Positions 45,359 to 56,394 of a DNA stretch of 64,000 nucleotides are shown here, in pieces. Where the stretch lies: the NCBI GenBank assembly GCA_018257865.1, contig JAEUBA010000120.1:1-64000 (forward strand), given 5' to 3'. The notes under the pieces were generated by a model, which was given only the letters and a program-made list of their open reading frames with translations, was not told the DNA's origin and made no database searches. Numbering within the stretch: position 1 is the first letter of the stretch; each line of letters begins with the position of its first letter. The translations under genes and the position numbers were made by a program. This stretch comes from Stereocaulon alpinum (lineage: Eukaryota; Ascomycota; Lecanoromycetes; Lecanorales; Stereocaulaceae).

Positions 45359-45855
45359 TTTATTAATAAATAAGTATATAGTAGTACTAGTATTAGTAAG
45401 AGCTTTTAATTTATATTCCTTATCCTAAGCTATTAAGGTAATAGGATATATAAATAAACGCCTACTAAAGGGATTATAGAATTCTACGGATAATAAGAAT
45501 AGTAGGTCCTTAGGAGCGACTTCCCTAAGGACGGCTAGTTTTCTAAATCTAATATCTCCTTAACTTTTTTAGCCTCTCTAGCGTCCTTATCTTCGCTAGC
45601 GACTTCTTATACTACTTTATAAAAATACTTTAAGTATTTAGGGGCGAAATAGCCTTCCTTATTATAATAGAAGTACTTTAGCTTATCCTTTAAGATAGGA
45701 TACTCCTCCTTATAATATTCCTCTTTATATATCTTAGATAGGAAGTGTATAGTTATACCTCTAAAGGTAACTTAGCGGTTTATATAAGGGATTAGAGTAA
45801 GTAAGGGGGCTTACTAGCTTCTTATCTTAAGGATACTATAAGGGTCTAAATTTAT
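45359..45855 (-). pseudogene. Gag relic of gypsy element B, zinc-knuckle part
   Basis: On the minus strand at about 45,630-45,680 the frame reads YFYYNKEGYFAPKY, a CX2CX4HX4C zinc knuckle in which each Cys and the His have become Tyr. This follows from TGC/TGT to TAC/TAT and CAC/CAT to TAC/TAT. The Gag coding sequence continues on the far side of gypsy element C at 53,534-54,600. Confidence 0.75.
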
Positions 45856-45860
45856 ATAAG

Positions 45861-46133
45861 TGTTACGGCTCGCCTAGAGGTGATCGTAGGAGAAGGCAGC
45901 TTTGAAGAAAACTACCTTATATTAGGATTTGGCTAATAGGCTACGCTTAGTATCTAGAAAATAGGACGAAGAAGAAAGGAAAGAGCTGGTAAGCTTATAA
46001 GCCTAAATACCCCTAGGGCTAGCTCGCTGCTAGTCCCTATCCGGGAACCGTATTAACTAGTATACTAAGCTATCTCTATACTAATACGCTACCTCTATAC
46101 TAGTAGCAGGGCCTCTAGATTAGGATTATAATA
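45861..46133 (-). repeat. 3' LTR of gypsy element C
   Basis: 273 bp, paired with 53,256-53,528. Left end TGTTACGGCTCGCC; the right end GATTATAATA corresponds to GATCGTAACA in the partner, again RIP-type changes. Confidence 0.92.
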
Positions 46134-46149
46134 CTACCCCCCCCCTCTA
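46134..46149 (-). other. Polypurine tract of gypsy element C
   Basis: On the minus strand TAGAGGGGGGGGGTAG directly precedes the 3' LTR, nearly identical to the tract of element B. Confidence 0.75.
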
Positions 46150-48790
46150 AAAAACTGCGTCCGCGCAGTTACAGTTATTAGGCGATTATTATTAAGGTAG
46201 GTATAGTTATTAATTCTATTATTATAGGCCCTCAGCTAGGTAGGAAGTACTCGCGGAGGGCCCTTTATATTAGGGTACTATAGGTAGAAGGCCCCTAATA
46301 CGTAAGGCACTGTTATTACGTTAGAGTAGGGATACTATTCTAAGTCTTTATTAGCACCTCTCTACTTAATCTAATACTTTAAGGTAGAGCTAACTAGCTT
46401 AGAGCCTAGTATCTCCTCTAATTCCTACTCGTCTTACTCTAGTAGAAGTTATATTAGGGCTAGGTTAGGGCGTTACTATCCTAGTAGGGGATTATTAGGA
46501 TACTTACGGAGGGAGTAGGAGTAGAATACTAGCTAGATTATCTAGTCCTATAGGAGTTCTACTTTCCAGCTCTCGCTAATCTTTTCTAAGACCTTAACTA
46601 GACCGTACTAGCTATTAGAGAGCTTATAGGAGGGCTGATCTATTTTCTAGTTCTAAGTATCTACTAGCACCAGATCTCTAATATCCTAGTCTACCTTATA
46701 ATGCTTACGGTTAGCTATTCGTCTTATCTTATCCTACTACGACTGTAAGGAGGAGTGTGTAAACTATATAGCGTTTTCTATTCGGGAGGCGACCTATATA
46801 GCGTCTTCGCAATTCAGCTTCTTTAAGGCGGTAGTAGGAGGGTCGGGATTATAGAGGTCCTAGGAAGTATATAGCTTATATCCGTTTAGTAGCTAGAAAG
46901 GTATAATACCTAGAAATTTATAGGGTAACGTTAACTAGGCTAGATCTATAATTAGTAGTATCTAGCTCTAGTTATCCTAATAGTATATATAGAAAGGCCG
47001 GAGGCGCTGCTTTATATACTAGTTTATAATCTCCGTTTAGCCGTTAATATTTAGATTATAGGATATTATTAGCTTTATCTTAGTACCTAGGATATAGCAG
47101 TACTCCTTCTAGAAAGTTAATATAAACTATACCCCTTAATCTAATATAATAGAGTTAAGTATACCCTAGTAGTAGGTCTAGTAAGTTAGGAATAACTCAG
47201 CTATCCCTTTAGCTATAATAGTTTTATAATATAGTACTAAGAGAGATTTCTTCGATAGTTAGTCTATAACTATAAAAGTAAAGTTATAGCTAGCCTTATC
47301 TAGCGGTAGCTTAGTAAAGTCTATAGTTAAGTACTAATATAAACGGGCTAGAATCTTTAGGGGCTTTAGGAAGCCTAGGGTCTTATCCCTATAAGCCTTT
47401 ATACGGGTATAGCTATAATTAGCGATATACTATACTATATTATTCCTAATATTCCTCTAGTAGTATTATCTAGATAGGATTATCTTAACCTTACTAATCC
47501 CTATATACGCGATAGCTGGCTGGGCGTAAATATAGCGAACTAAAGATATCCGTAGCTCCGGTGGCTCTATTAGTACCTTAAGCCTACCTTAGAAGTATAG
47601 CTTACTATAGTTTAGGTCGTAGTTAAGGTAGTTATTATAGGCTTACTTACGTAGGGGTTCTAGCTCCGGCGAGTTCTTATTAGCGTCGATTATCTAGTTA
47701 ATAATATTATAGCCCTTAATATCGTATATAGTTACTAAGGCGGGATTAGGCGCTTCGCCTTCTAGGTACTCTTCTAACTCTTTAGGGTCCGTTAGCGTAG
47801 CTATAGGTAACAGCTTAACCTTTTCTATAGCTTAGACTAAGTCGCAGTTTAGATAGGCGGTAAGGGAGGAGATAGTAACCTCTTCTAGTATTTAAGGGTT
47901 AACCTTCTTATTTAGGAGGAGTTACTAGCTTTAGATCGCACGTTTATAAGCTTCTAGAGGCGTAATATCTTACTCCCTATAAGATAGTATATCTACTATA
48001 GTATTCGTAATACCTATATAATATATAATTATAAAGTAGAAGTTAGTAAAGAACTTAGCCTAGTAAGCTTAGTAGGCTATAAGGTCTTTAGTAGTTATAA
48101 AGTATTCTAATACTTTATAATTAGTATAGATATAGACCGACTTCTAAGCTCTAAAAAGCTCCGGCTTATACTACTAGAAGGAGCGGAAAATCGCGAGTAG
48201 CTCCTTATTATAGATCGGGTAATTTAACTCTGTATCCCCTATTATCTTTAAGAAGTATCCTACTAGGTGGAAGAGGCTATCCTTATATTTCTGCGATAAG
48301 ATACCAGCGACTACCCTGTCTAAGGAATCTATCTTAAGGCGGGTTTCCTTATAGGGATTATAATACTTAAGGACTAGGGTAGAGAGGAGTACTTAGCGGA
48401 GGGAGTCCTAAGTATAGCGATAGGTATTATTAAAGTAGAAAGGTATATCCTTAGCTGTTAGGCGGATAAGCGGAGTAGTAATCTAGCTATACCCCTAAAT
48501 AAACCTTCTATAGAAGTTATAGAAGCCTAGGTAGCTTTAGATACCTTATATATTACTTATATACTACTAGGTCTTAATAATAGCGACCTTCTTTAGATTT
48601 ACCTTAATACTATCTACTCTAATAATAAAGCTGAGGAACTTAGTCTTTATAATATTAAACTCGCTCTTTTTAATATTAGCTTATAGGCCGTTAGCTTATA
48701 AGATAGCTATAACCTTTTTAGTATAGATCTTATACTCCGCGATAGACTTAGAGTAAATTAGGATATTATCTATATATACTAAGTAGAAAT

Positions 48791-49985
48791 AGCTAGTGAT
48801 GGAGACATACCTATACGCGGTGCTGGCTACGAACCTGAATACCTATTTAGAGCTGAGATATCTCCCCTAATGTATTATAGGTTGAATGATGTTGAGACGT
48901 CGCGTGGTTGCTGAGAACTCTGTGTAGAGTTTTTCGGGCAACGCGATAATACCTACCCTAACTCTACTACGACTATTATACCTCCCCTACGATCGAGACT
49001 AGACAGTAAGAATTGGTATTAGGTATAGTATCTCAGCCTAATAAGTAAAGAGTATAGGTAATACCTACCTAGCCGTTAATTCGAAAAATCTAATATCTAC
49101 GTACGCTTAATGCGTATCTACTGGTTAAGACTAACGCGCAGTCTATCCTAGGGGAAGGCTGGGGTTATAGGTATATAGGACTAAGAGAAGGATATACTAG
49201 GTTATAAATTAGAAGGCGTATTTTAGAAAAGGACGGCCCCTATCTAAGTAGCTAGGCGAGCCTTTAGTGTAAGCGGCGCTGTATAACTATAATTATAAGC
49301 TGAAGGGTTGGCTCCCCCCTAAAGTAAAGTATATAAGGATAGAAGTAAGTACTATCTAATATAACCAGCGGGATATTATGCTATCCGATTCTTTATACGA
49401 GTATAGGCCTCCTAGGCGGTGTATATGGCTTCCCCCCTTTCTCGTATCCTTAACTAGCAAACTACTGAACAGCTAAATCCGGTACTACTACGGACACTAA
49501 TAAATACTACTAATCAGCGCTAATAACTCGAACCCTTACAGAACGGCTATACACCCCCTCCTCCCCCCCCCCTATATTAATATAGTAAAGGTTAAAGAAA
49601 GTTATAGGGCGCTCAGCGCTATAATAAAGTTAAAGGATATAGAAGAATATAGCAGGGTCCTTAAGAGCTGAGTATAGTACGAAGGGCGTATATTACAGTT
49701 AGTATTAGAAATAATGTTATAGAGCGCTCGGTATAATATTAAAGAACACAGTTAAGAGTTACCGGTGTTAAGGAGGCCTGGGGTATAATCCCTAGACTAA
49801 AAGTAATTATATTATTAAGGATAAGCGGGAGTTTTTATCTAGGCACTATACTATGGTTTCTCTTGCGGCTAGGAAAGGCACACTATGTGTACTATCTACT
49901 AGTTTCATAAATAATGTAATAGAACACCCTTATTAGTATATATAGATACTAGAATAGGCGTATAAACCAATCAATCAATCAATCA
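48791..49985 (+). mobile_element. 1.2-kb non-autonomous retrotransposon sharing the LINE 3' end (copy 2, complete)
   Basis: 1,195 bp flanked by a perfect 13-bp duplication ACTAAGTAGAAAT at 48,778-48,790 and 49,986-49,998, the sign of target-primed reverse transcription. It starts AGCTAGTGATGGAGACATAC and ends with CAATCAATCAATCA. The last ~65 bp before the tail (from about 49,905) match the LINE 3' end; the rest does not. There is no open frame of any size, so it cannot encode its own machinery. It interrupts the RT gene of gypsy element C next to the YIDD codons. The body keeps more CA and TG than its host, so it is probably younger or less often hit by RIP. The 3' ~450 bp recur at 1-449. 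I could not find a convincing tRNA- or 5S-type promoter at its 5' end. Confidence 0.85.
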
Positions 49986-52900
49986 ACTAAGTAGAAATTA
50001 TTAAGGTATTCTATTAGGATATTATTAATAAAATACTAGAAGGTAGCTAGGGCGTTTATTAACCTAAATAGTATTACCTTATACTTAAAGGTACTGTATT
50101 AACTGCGGAAACTAATAAGGTCCTCTAAGTCCTAGTAAATCCTTACTTAGTAGAACGCCTATTAGACGTCGATCTTTGTAAAGATCTTAGCCTTATAGAT
50201 TCGGGCTATTATCTTATTAATTAGAGGGAGTAGGTATAGATCCTTCTTAGTTAGGTCGTTAAGCTTCTGGAAATCGACGTAGAAGTATAAACTACCGTCC
50301 TCCTTTCTAGCGAAGAGTATTAGAGCCGTATATAGTATATTCGATAGCTTAATAAATCCCTTATAGAGGTAGTCTATTATATAGCGTTTAACCTCTAAGA
50401 GTTACTTATTAGTTATCTTTTATAACGGCTTAAACGTTAAGGTATTCGGGCTAGTAAGCTCGATTTTATAGTCTATACCTAGCCTTCTATTAGGTAATAT
50501 ATTAGAGTCCCTTTAAGAGAAGAGGGGGGTAAACTTTTAGTATTATAGAGGAAGCTTAGTCCTTACTAAGTCTTCGTTAGCTTAGTATTTAATCTCTAGT
50601 ACTTCCTAAGGGGAGAGGCTTATATTAACTGCGGCTAGCTTAAGAAAAGGACGCTCCTAGCGTTAGTCTACTCTATAGTTTATTTCGCGTTCTAAGTCCT
50701 ATATAGAAGTAATAAAGGTATTAGAATTAGGAGGCCTCCTAGACCTCTTACTAAGGTAGAAATATAATATTATAATAGCGGAAATTAGGGTAATATCTAC
50801 CCTATAAGTACTGTAGCTAGGGCGTTAAGCTTTAGCTAGTATTATCTTTAGGCTTAATATAACTAGTATATTTAACCCTTAAAGGGCGTCCTCTATTTTA
50901 GTAAGGCGTCTCTCTAAGTCTTATATAAAACTTAACGGCCTGCTACTATACGAATTAGGTAAGCTTAAGTAAGGAGGAGAAACTAAAGTAGACTAAGGAA
51001 AGGGTAGTACGCTTCTAAATAAGGTATTAACCTAACTATCTATTAAAAGCTTTAAGTTAATAGAGGCGAGTTTAGCTTAGCTGCGGCGATACTTATTTAC
51101 CTTAAAGAGGGCGTCCTAACGCTTAGTATCTTATTAGTACTCTAGGGAAATTAGTTTTTTAGGCGGAGTTATTAAGAGGAGTACCCTCTTATTAAAGTAC
51201 TACTAAATAGCTATATTAGTAGGCTATTTAAGGCTATTCCTCCCTTTAGTATAGACTTACTTAATATCGTAGTGCTCTAAGAATTTCTAACTAATAAGAA
51301 CGTTAGTATAACCTAAGTTAGTAACTAAGAATAGAAAATTAATATAATAATAGTTAATTATTATTATAAGAAGTAGAGCGATTATAATAGGGGAGCCGCT
51401 CTAGCTATTATAGCTAGTTAGGATAATTAGCTTAGGAAGCTTAATAAAGCGAATCCTAAAGGACTTAGAAAGGGCGAAGGCGAGGGAGGTTTTAATTATA
51501 CCGAAAATATTAGCTCTACTATTAATATATAAAAGGGTTTTAACGAAAGATTTATTATATCCTAGCTTTATATTAACTAGGAACTAGCAGCCTCTAATAA
51601 GGGCTCGAAAGTTAAATTATAAGTCCTTCTATAGATCGGGGCTCCTACTATAGCTAGAGACTCTACTATAGCCTAGGAGTTTTCTAATAGCTCGTTAGTC
51701 TCTATTTCTTCTCTAATTATAATCTTAGAGATCTTCTTCTCTAGCGCCTATTAGCTGCGCTTTTAGGGGTAGTTATTTACCTAGTAGCTAATTTTACCGT
51801 AGTTATTATACGGCGAGTTAGCGGGCGTCTTAGGGGAAGCTGGTACTACTAGTATAGGAGAAGGAGGATAAGGGTAAGAAATAGTACTCCCGAAGGAGAC
51901 TTAGCAATCTATATAGGGAGCTGAGATAGGGGTAGGTAAGGAGGGTCGCTAGCTACTTATCTTAAGGATACCGTAGGGATCTAAGGCTATCCCTATCTAA
52001 GGCTTATTTACTATTTCCTTAGACCTGATATTTTATATCTCTTAATCTAAGATTATAAGATACTCGTCTAGGGTACCGTAGTCCTCGTTTATCTTATACT
52101 TTTCTATATAGACGCTTCTCTTTAAGGCGGGAGAGATTCTCTTATATAGATCTTTAAACTAACGCTAGGTACTAATCTTTTTAGTAGTCGCTAGGTAGGT
52201 AAACTTAACTTAGAAGGCGTTATAGGTTATAGATCCTATCTTAAGCTTATAGTACGCGTAGCGAGCTAACTAGACGCAGTTATAGTTAAAAAAATACTAA
52301 TCTAGCGCTTTTAATATATTAGCGGTATTACGTATAGGGGACGCGTAGGTTAGATCTATATATTAAAGGATTAGGGTTTTCGCCTCTCCTATAGTATATT
52401 TATAGTATATAGAGACTTACTTAGCTCTATCCTAAAAATTAGTAGGGTATTCCTCTATAAAGATCTTTATATCTATCTTTTACGCGTTATATTCGACTTC
52501 TCCTATATAGTTACTAAAGTAGGATTAAGGGTATTTAATTTTTAATAGTTTAATAGCAGTCCCGCTAGGTGCGGGCTTAGGAAGGTAGTAGTCTACTAAC
52601 GGCTAGAGGTCGGTAGTAAGGGATCTTTATTAGCAGGGATTATTCGAAGGTAGGGTTAGAGTATAGGTAGCCTGCTGAGATCGGGATTCTACTAAAGCCG
52701 TTATAATAATAGTAGTAATAACAGCTTGCTAAGCTAGGGTAAAGGTAGGTATTTAGTTAGATATCCCGTTACTTAATAGGGGAATAGTAACGGTATTTTC
52801 GGTAGGAGGGTTATCCTTAATATCCCTAAAGATATCTTCTAAGCTTAAGTCCTCTAAGGCTTCTAGTTTAGAATTCTTAATTAATAGTAGAGGATTATTA

Positions 52901-53255
52901 GGGTTAGAAGAGGAAGGTATAGGTACTAGGGATTAACTCTTTAAGGTAGATAGGAATCCTAGTTAGTTAGGGGGTACGCTTTAGTATATACTCTTATAAG
53001 GTAGTATATAAGTATAGTAGTACGCGTATTATTAGAGTTTTTTAAGTATAGGTGTTAACGCGAAAGTAGTTAGGGGTTTTAAAAAAATAGGAGTCTAGCT
53101 TTCTCTAGGATATACTAATTATCTAATTAGTAGGTACCTGTTTATTAAGTAGGTAGTACTCTTTATTAATAGGTAGCTTACTAAGCTTAGCCTTAGTCTA
53201 GAAGAACGGGTAAGATATAACGCTTTATAGCGGAGGGGGTATTAGTCCTATTTTA

Positions 53256-53528
53256 TATTACAGCTCGCCTAGAGGTAATTATAGGAGAAGGTAGCTTTAA
53301 AGAAAACTACCTTATATTAGGATTTAGCTAATAGGCTACGCTTAGTATCTAGAAAATAGGACGAAGAAGAAAGGAAAGAGCTGGTAAGCTTATAAGCCTA
53401 AATACCCCTAGGGCTAGCTCGCCGCTAGTCCCTATCCGGGAACCGTATTAACTAGTATACTAAGCTATCTCTATACCAATACGCTACCTCTATACTAGTA
53501 GCAGGGCCTCTAAATTAGGATCGTAACA
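53256..53528 (-). repeat. 5' LTR of gypsy element C
   Basis: 273 bp, partner of 45,861-46,133. It starts TATTACAGCTCGCC and ends GATCGTAACA, followed by ATAAG. Confidence 0.92.
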
Positions 53529-53533
53529 ATAAG

Positions 53534-54902
53534 GCTTTATAGTAGCTTCTTTAGCTCTAATATTATATATCTCTTAATTAGCGACTGCGAGAAACTTATC
53601 TAAGGTAGTATAATCCTCTTTTATCTTATATTTCTTAGTGCGGATATCCCTTTTTAGTGCGGGGGAGATTTTCTTATATAGATCCTTAAACTAGCGCTTC
53701 GTATTAATTTTTCCTATAATTATAAGCTAGGTAAATTTAATCTAGAAATTATTATAAGTTATTAATCCTATTTCGAGCTTATAATATACGAGGCGGGTAG
53801 ATTAGATATAGTTATAATCGAAAAAACGCTAGTTAAGTATCTTTAAGATATTAGAGGCGTTCTTAGTAAGGCTTATATAATTAGGATTTATATATTAAAG
53901 GATTAAGGTTTAAGCTTCGCTAGAGGAGTACTTAAAGTAGATAGAGACTTACTTTAATCCTTTTTAGAAGTTAGTAGGGTATTCCTTAATAAATAGCTTT
54001 ATTACTATCTTTTATAAATTATACTCTACCTTACCCTTATAATTACTAAAACGATTACGGGGATATTTAATTTTAGATAGATTAATAGGAGAGCTACTAG
54101 GGGTAGGCTTAGGAAGGTAGTAGTCTATTAATAGCTAGAGGTTAGCGGTAAGGGCTCTCTACTAACATTAAGGATTAGGAGGTATAGGCGGGAGGGTATT
54201 CGCTATAAGGGCCGCCGCTATAGTAGCTTAGATAGTAGTTATTATAAAAGCTATCTAAGCCTTAGTAAAGGCTAGCGTATTACCTATATTAATAGCTAGT
54301 AGAGGGGGTATAGTAACTGTTTTTTTAGTAGCTTCTTTAGAGCTTAAGTCCTCTACGTCTTCTAGCTTAGAGGTTTTGATTAAGGGTATAGAGTCATTAG
54401 GATCTAAAGAAGAGGGTATAGGTACTAAAGACTAGCTTAGAGATAAGAATCTTAGATAGTTAGGAGGTATACTTTAGCGTATACTCTTATAAGATAGTAT
54501 ATAAGTATATAGTAGCGACTTTAGGTAGGGTAGATAAGTAGGTAGAGAGGCGAAGACTAAGGTACCTAGTATTTAGGTAAGTAGGATTAGAATCATATTA
54601 TTAGGTATAATTTAGGTTTATAGAATTTTTTTTTAATACCCGCTAGTACTAGTAATATTATAGTAGTAGGCTACGGCCTCTATTAATTATTAATCGTTTA
54701 TAGGCCTATACCTCTTCAGCTTTAAAGTACCGTCCTACGGATTCGTCTACTAGTAACTACTCCTTATAGTCTTCGCCTCTAGCGGGTTATTTAGTTTCTT
54801 CTACTACCTTAGTAGGGTCGAATACTAAGTAGGTTTATATTATTTATTTAACCTCGCTAACATACTTACGAGGGTAGGGGTAAGTTATAAGATTTATTCT
54901 AA
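53534..54902 (-). pseudogene. Gag relic of gypsy element B, N-terminal part, and leader
   Basis: This is the continuation of the Gag region interrupted at 45,855. The join is supported by the ATAAG duplication of element C. The similar region inside element C (about 52,030-52,560) shows the same order of Gag segments, which is how I recognise it. The leader next to the 5' LTR is at about 54,600-54,902. Confidence 0.6.
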
Positions 54903-55123
54903 TATTAGGGGCCGGTCTAGATCGAGTTATAGGGGTGTTATTAGACTAGGAGAATAAATCTAAGGAAGGAAAGCTATATATATAGAGCGTGTATATAATA
55001 TATTAGGGACGCAGCTCGGTAGGCGCTAAGGCTAAAAGGGCCTAGCGTTAGATCAACGCTAAGGTGTATAAACACTAGTAAGTAATAAAGGACTAGTAAG
55101 TAACGAAAGGCTAGCCCGTAACA
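54903..55123 (-). repeat. 5' LTR of gypsy element B
   Basis: 221 bp, partner of 35,994-36,214. On the minus strand it starts TGTTACGGGC, with the intact TG end. The CTAAG duplication follows at 55,124-55,128. Confidence 0.92.
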
Positions 55124-55128
55124 CTAAG

Positions 55129-56394
55129 CCTAAATTATTATAGAACTCTATAAATTTATCCTTATAGAGAGGTTTAGTAAGCCTATTAGCGACTTAATAC
55201 TTAGTAGGTATATAGTAGAGGTCTACTATACTATTCGTAACTTACTCCTAAATAAAGTAGTAGCGTATATTAATATACTTACTATAAGTATAGAATTCTA
55301 GATTCTTTATAAGGGCGATCGCGCCCTAATTATCTCTATAGATAATTATTACTTAGGGTTCCTAGCTACTAAGCTTAAGCTACCTTAGTAGGTTTTAAAG
55401 CTATACCGCTTTCTTAGATACTAAGGTCTAACTAATATATTTAGCCTTATAGGTAGAAAGGGCTATAATAGGTTATCGCTTAGATAACTAGCTAATAGCC
55501 CTACTACCTATATTAAAGATATAACCTAAGGTAGATTAGCGCGTATTATAGTCTCCCGCCTAATTAGAGTCGGTATAGCCTATTAGTACCTAAATTAGTC
55601 CTAAAAAGGTTAATTAGTATTTAGTTATTAACTTAAGATATTAGAAGATTTATTTAACTACTCCCTAATAAGCTTACGTTAGGTTTATACTATAGCGACT
55701 AACTACTAATATAGGGTATATAATATTAGGTTAAGTCCCTAGTATTATATATATTAGCGACCTAATAGCCTTCTAATATAGTAGGCGGTCTTAGGCGTTA
55801 GCTTAGAAACTATTAGGGGCTTTTTTAAGATAGTAAGTTATCTCTATAGGGGTCGTAGTTTCTTTATATTCTTAGAGGCTAAAGTCCTAAAGTACTTTCT
55901 TAATATAGGCCTTTTAGCTTAGTTATAGCGTTCGTTATTAGCGGTTCTAAGTTACTATTATCCCTAAGTAATAGCTATATAGCCTAAGATCTATTATATA
56001 GAATTAATAGTTAAGGGTATCTTTAACCCTTTAAATAACTTCCTTACTAGGGCCCGTAATTAGTAAATTATCTATATATAGGGTAATTAGCGTCCTATCT
56101 TTAGGGTTAATAAATACGCTTAAGTTAGCTTCTAATAGGATAACGCCTAATTCGGCGTTTATAAAGCTAGCGAAGGTATTATACTATACTTAAGAGGATT
56201 ATTTTAGGCCGTATAGAGCCTTATTTAGGCGGTAAACTTTTACCTCCCCTTAAACGAAGCCTTTAGGCTATTCTATAAAGATCTCCTCTTCTATATCCCT
56301 ATAGAGGAATACTATTTTAACGTCTATCTACTTTAGGTCCTAATCTATAATAGCGGTAATTATAAATATAGCCTTATAATTTATAGGTTTAACT
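55129..56394 (-). mobile_element. Copia-type retrotransposon relic (RT and RNase H)
   Basis: The minus strand carries the C-terminal half of a copia Pol. In order: DLKQIDVKI and DIEEEIFIEQPKGF-type pieces (about 56,260-56,340), YIDNLLITGP (about 56,040-56,070, from YVDDLL), GYTDSNQAGDYNTRQSTLGY and SKRQPIIALSTY (about 55,440-55,580), and IYRDNQGAIAL (about 55,320-55,360), ending IEFYNNLGL at about 55,135. Gypsy element B is inserted right at this end. The N-terminal half should lie to the right, beyond LINE copy 3, but Helitron sequence is found there instead. Confidence 0.85.

Larger units (their letters stand above)
45861..53528 (-). mobile_element. Gypsy element C, nested in element B
   Basis: An LTR retrotransposon on the minus strand. 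Its 273-bp LTRs are at 45,861-46,133 and 53,256-53,528, and the 5-bp duplication ATAAG is at 45,856-45,860 and 53,529-53,533. RT pieces at about 50,280-50,370 read LILFARKEDGSLYFYVDF on the minus strand. A YIDN (from YIDD) motif lies at about 48,760-48,775. A zinc-knuckle relic YNNYGKIS lies near 51,750-51,800. It is interrupted by a 1,195-bp element at 48,791-49,985. LTR termini (TGTTACG) and the G9 polypurine tract match element B, so the two are related families. Confidence 0.92.
35994..55123 (-). mobile_element. Gypsy element B, split by two later insertions
   Basis: An LTR retrotransposon on the minus strand. Its 221-bp LTRs are at 35,994-36,214 and 54,903-55,123, and the 5-bp duplication CTAAG is at 35,989-35,993 and 55,124-55,128. 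Within it lie LINE copy 2 (39,934-45,345) and gypsy element C (45,861-53,528). Its own sequence is what remains: 36,215-39,933 (Pol), 45,346-45,860 and 53,529-54,902 (Gag). RT homology around 39,010-39,140 reads EYLKENLKKGFI and PYASPILFI on the minus strand. A poly-purine tract precedes its 3' LTR. RIP has left stops in all frames. Confidence 0.92.

Noticed and set aside
48791..48850. Pol III A/B boxes at the start of the 1.2-kb element (GGCTACGAACC)
   Set aside because: Only a partial resemblance to a B box, in uncertain orientation, with no good A box at the right distance.
48960..49030. Shared TACCAATTCTTACT string between the 1.2-kb element (reverse strand) and the LTR of gypsy A
   Set aside because: Only about 14 bp, and not extended on either side; too short to claim common origin.
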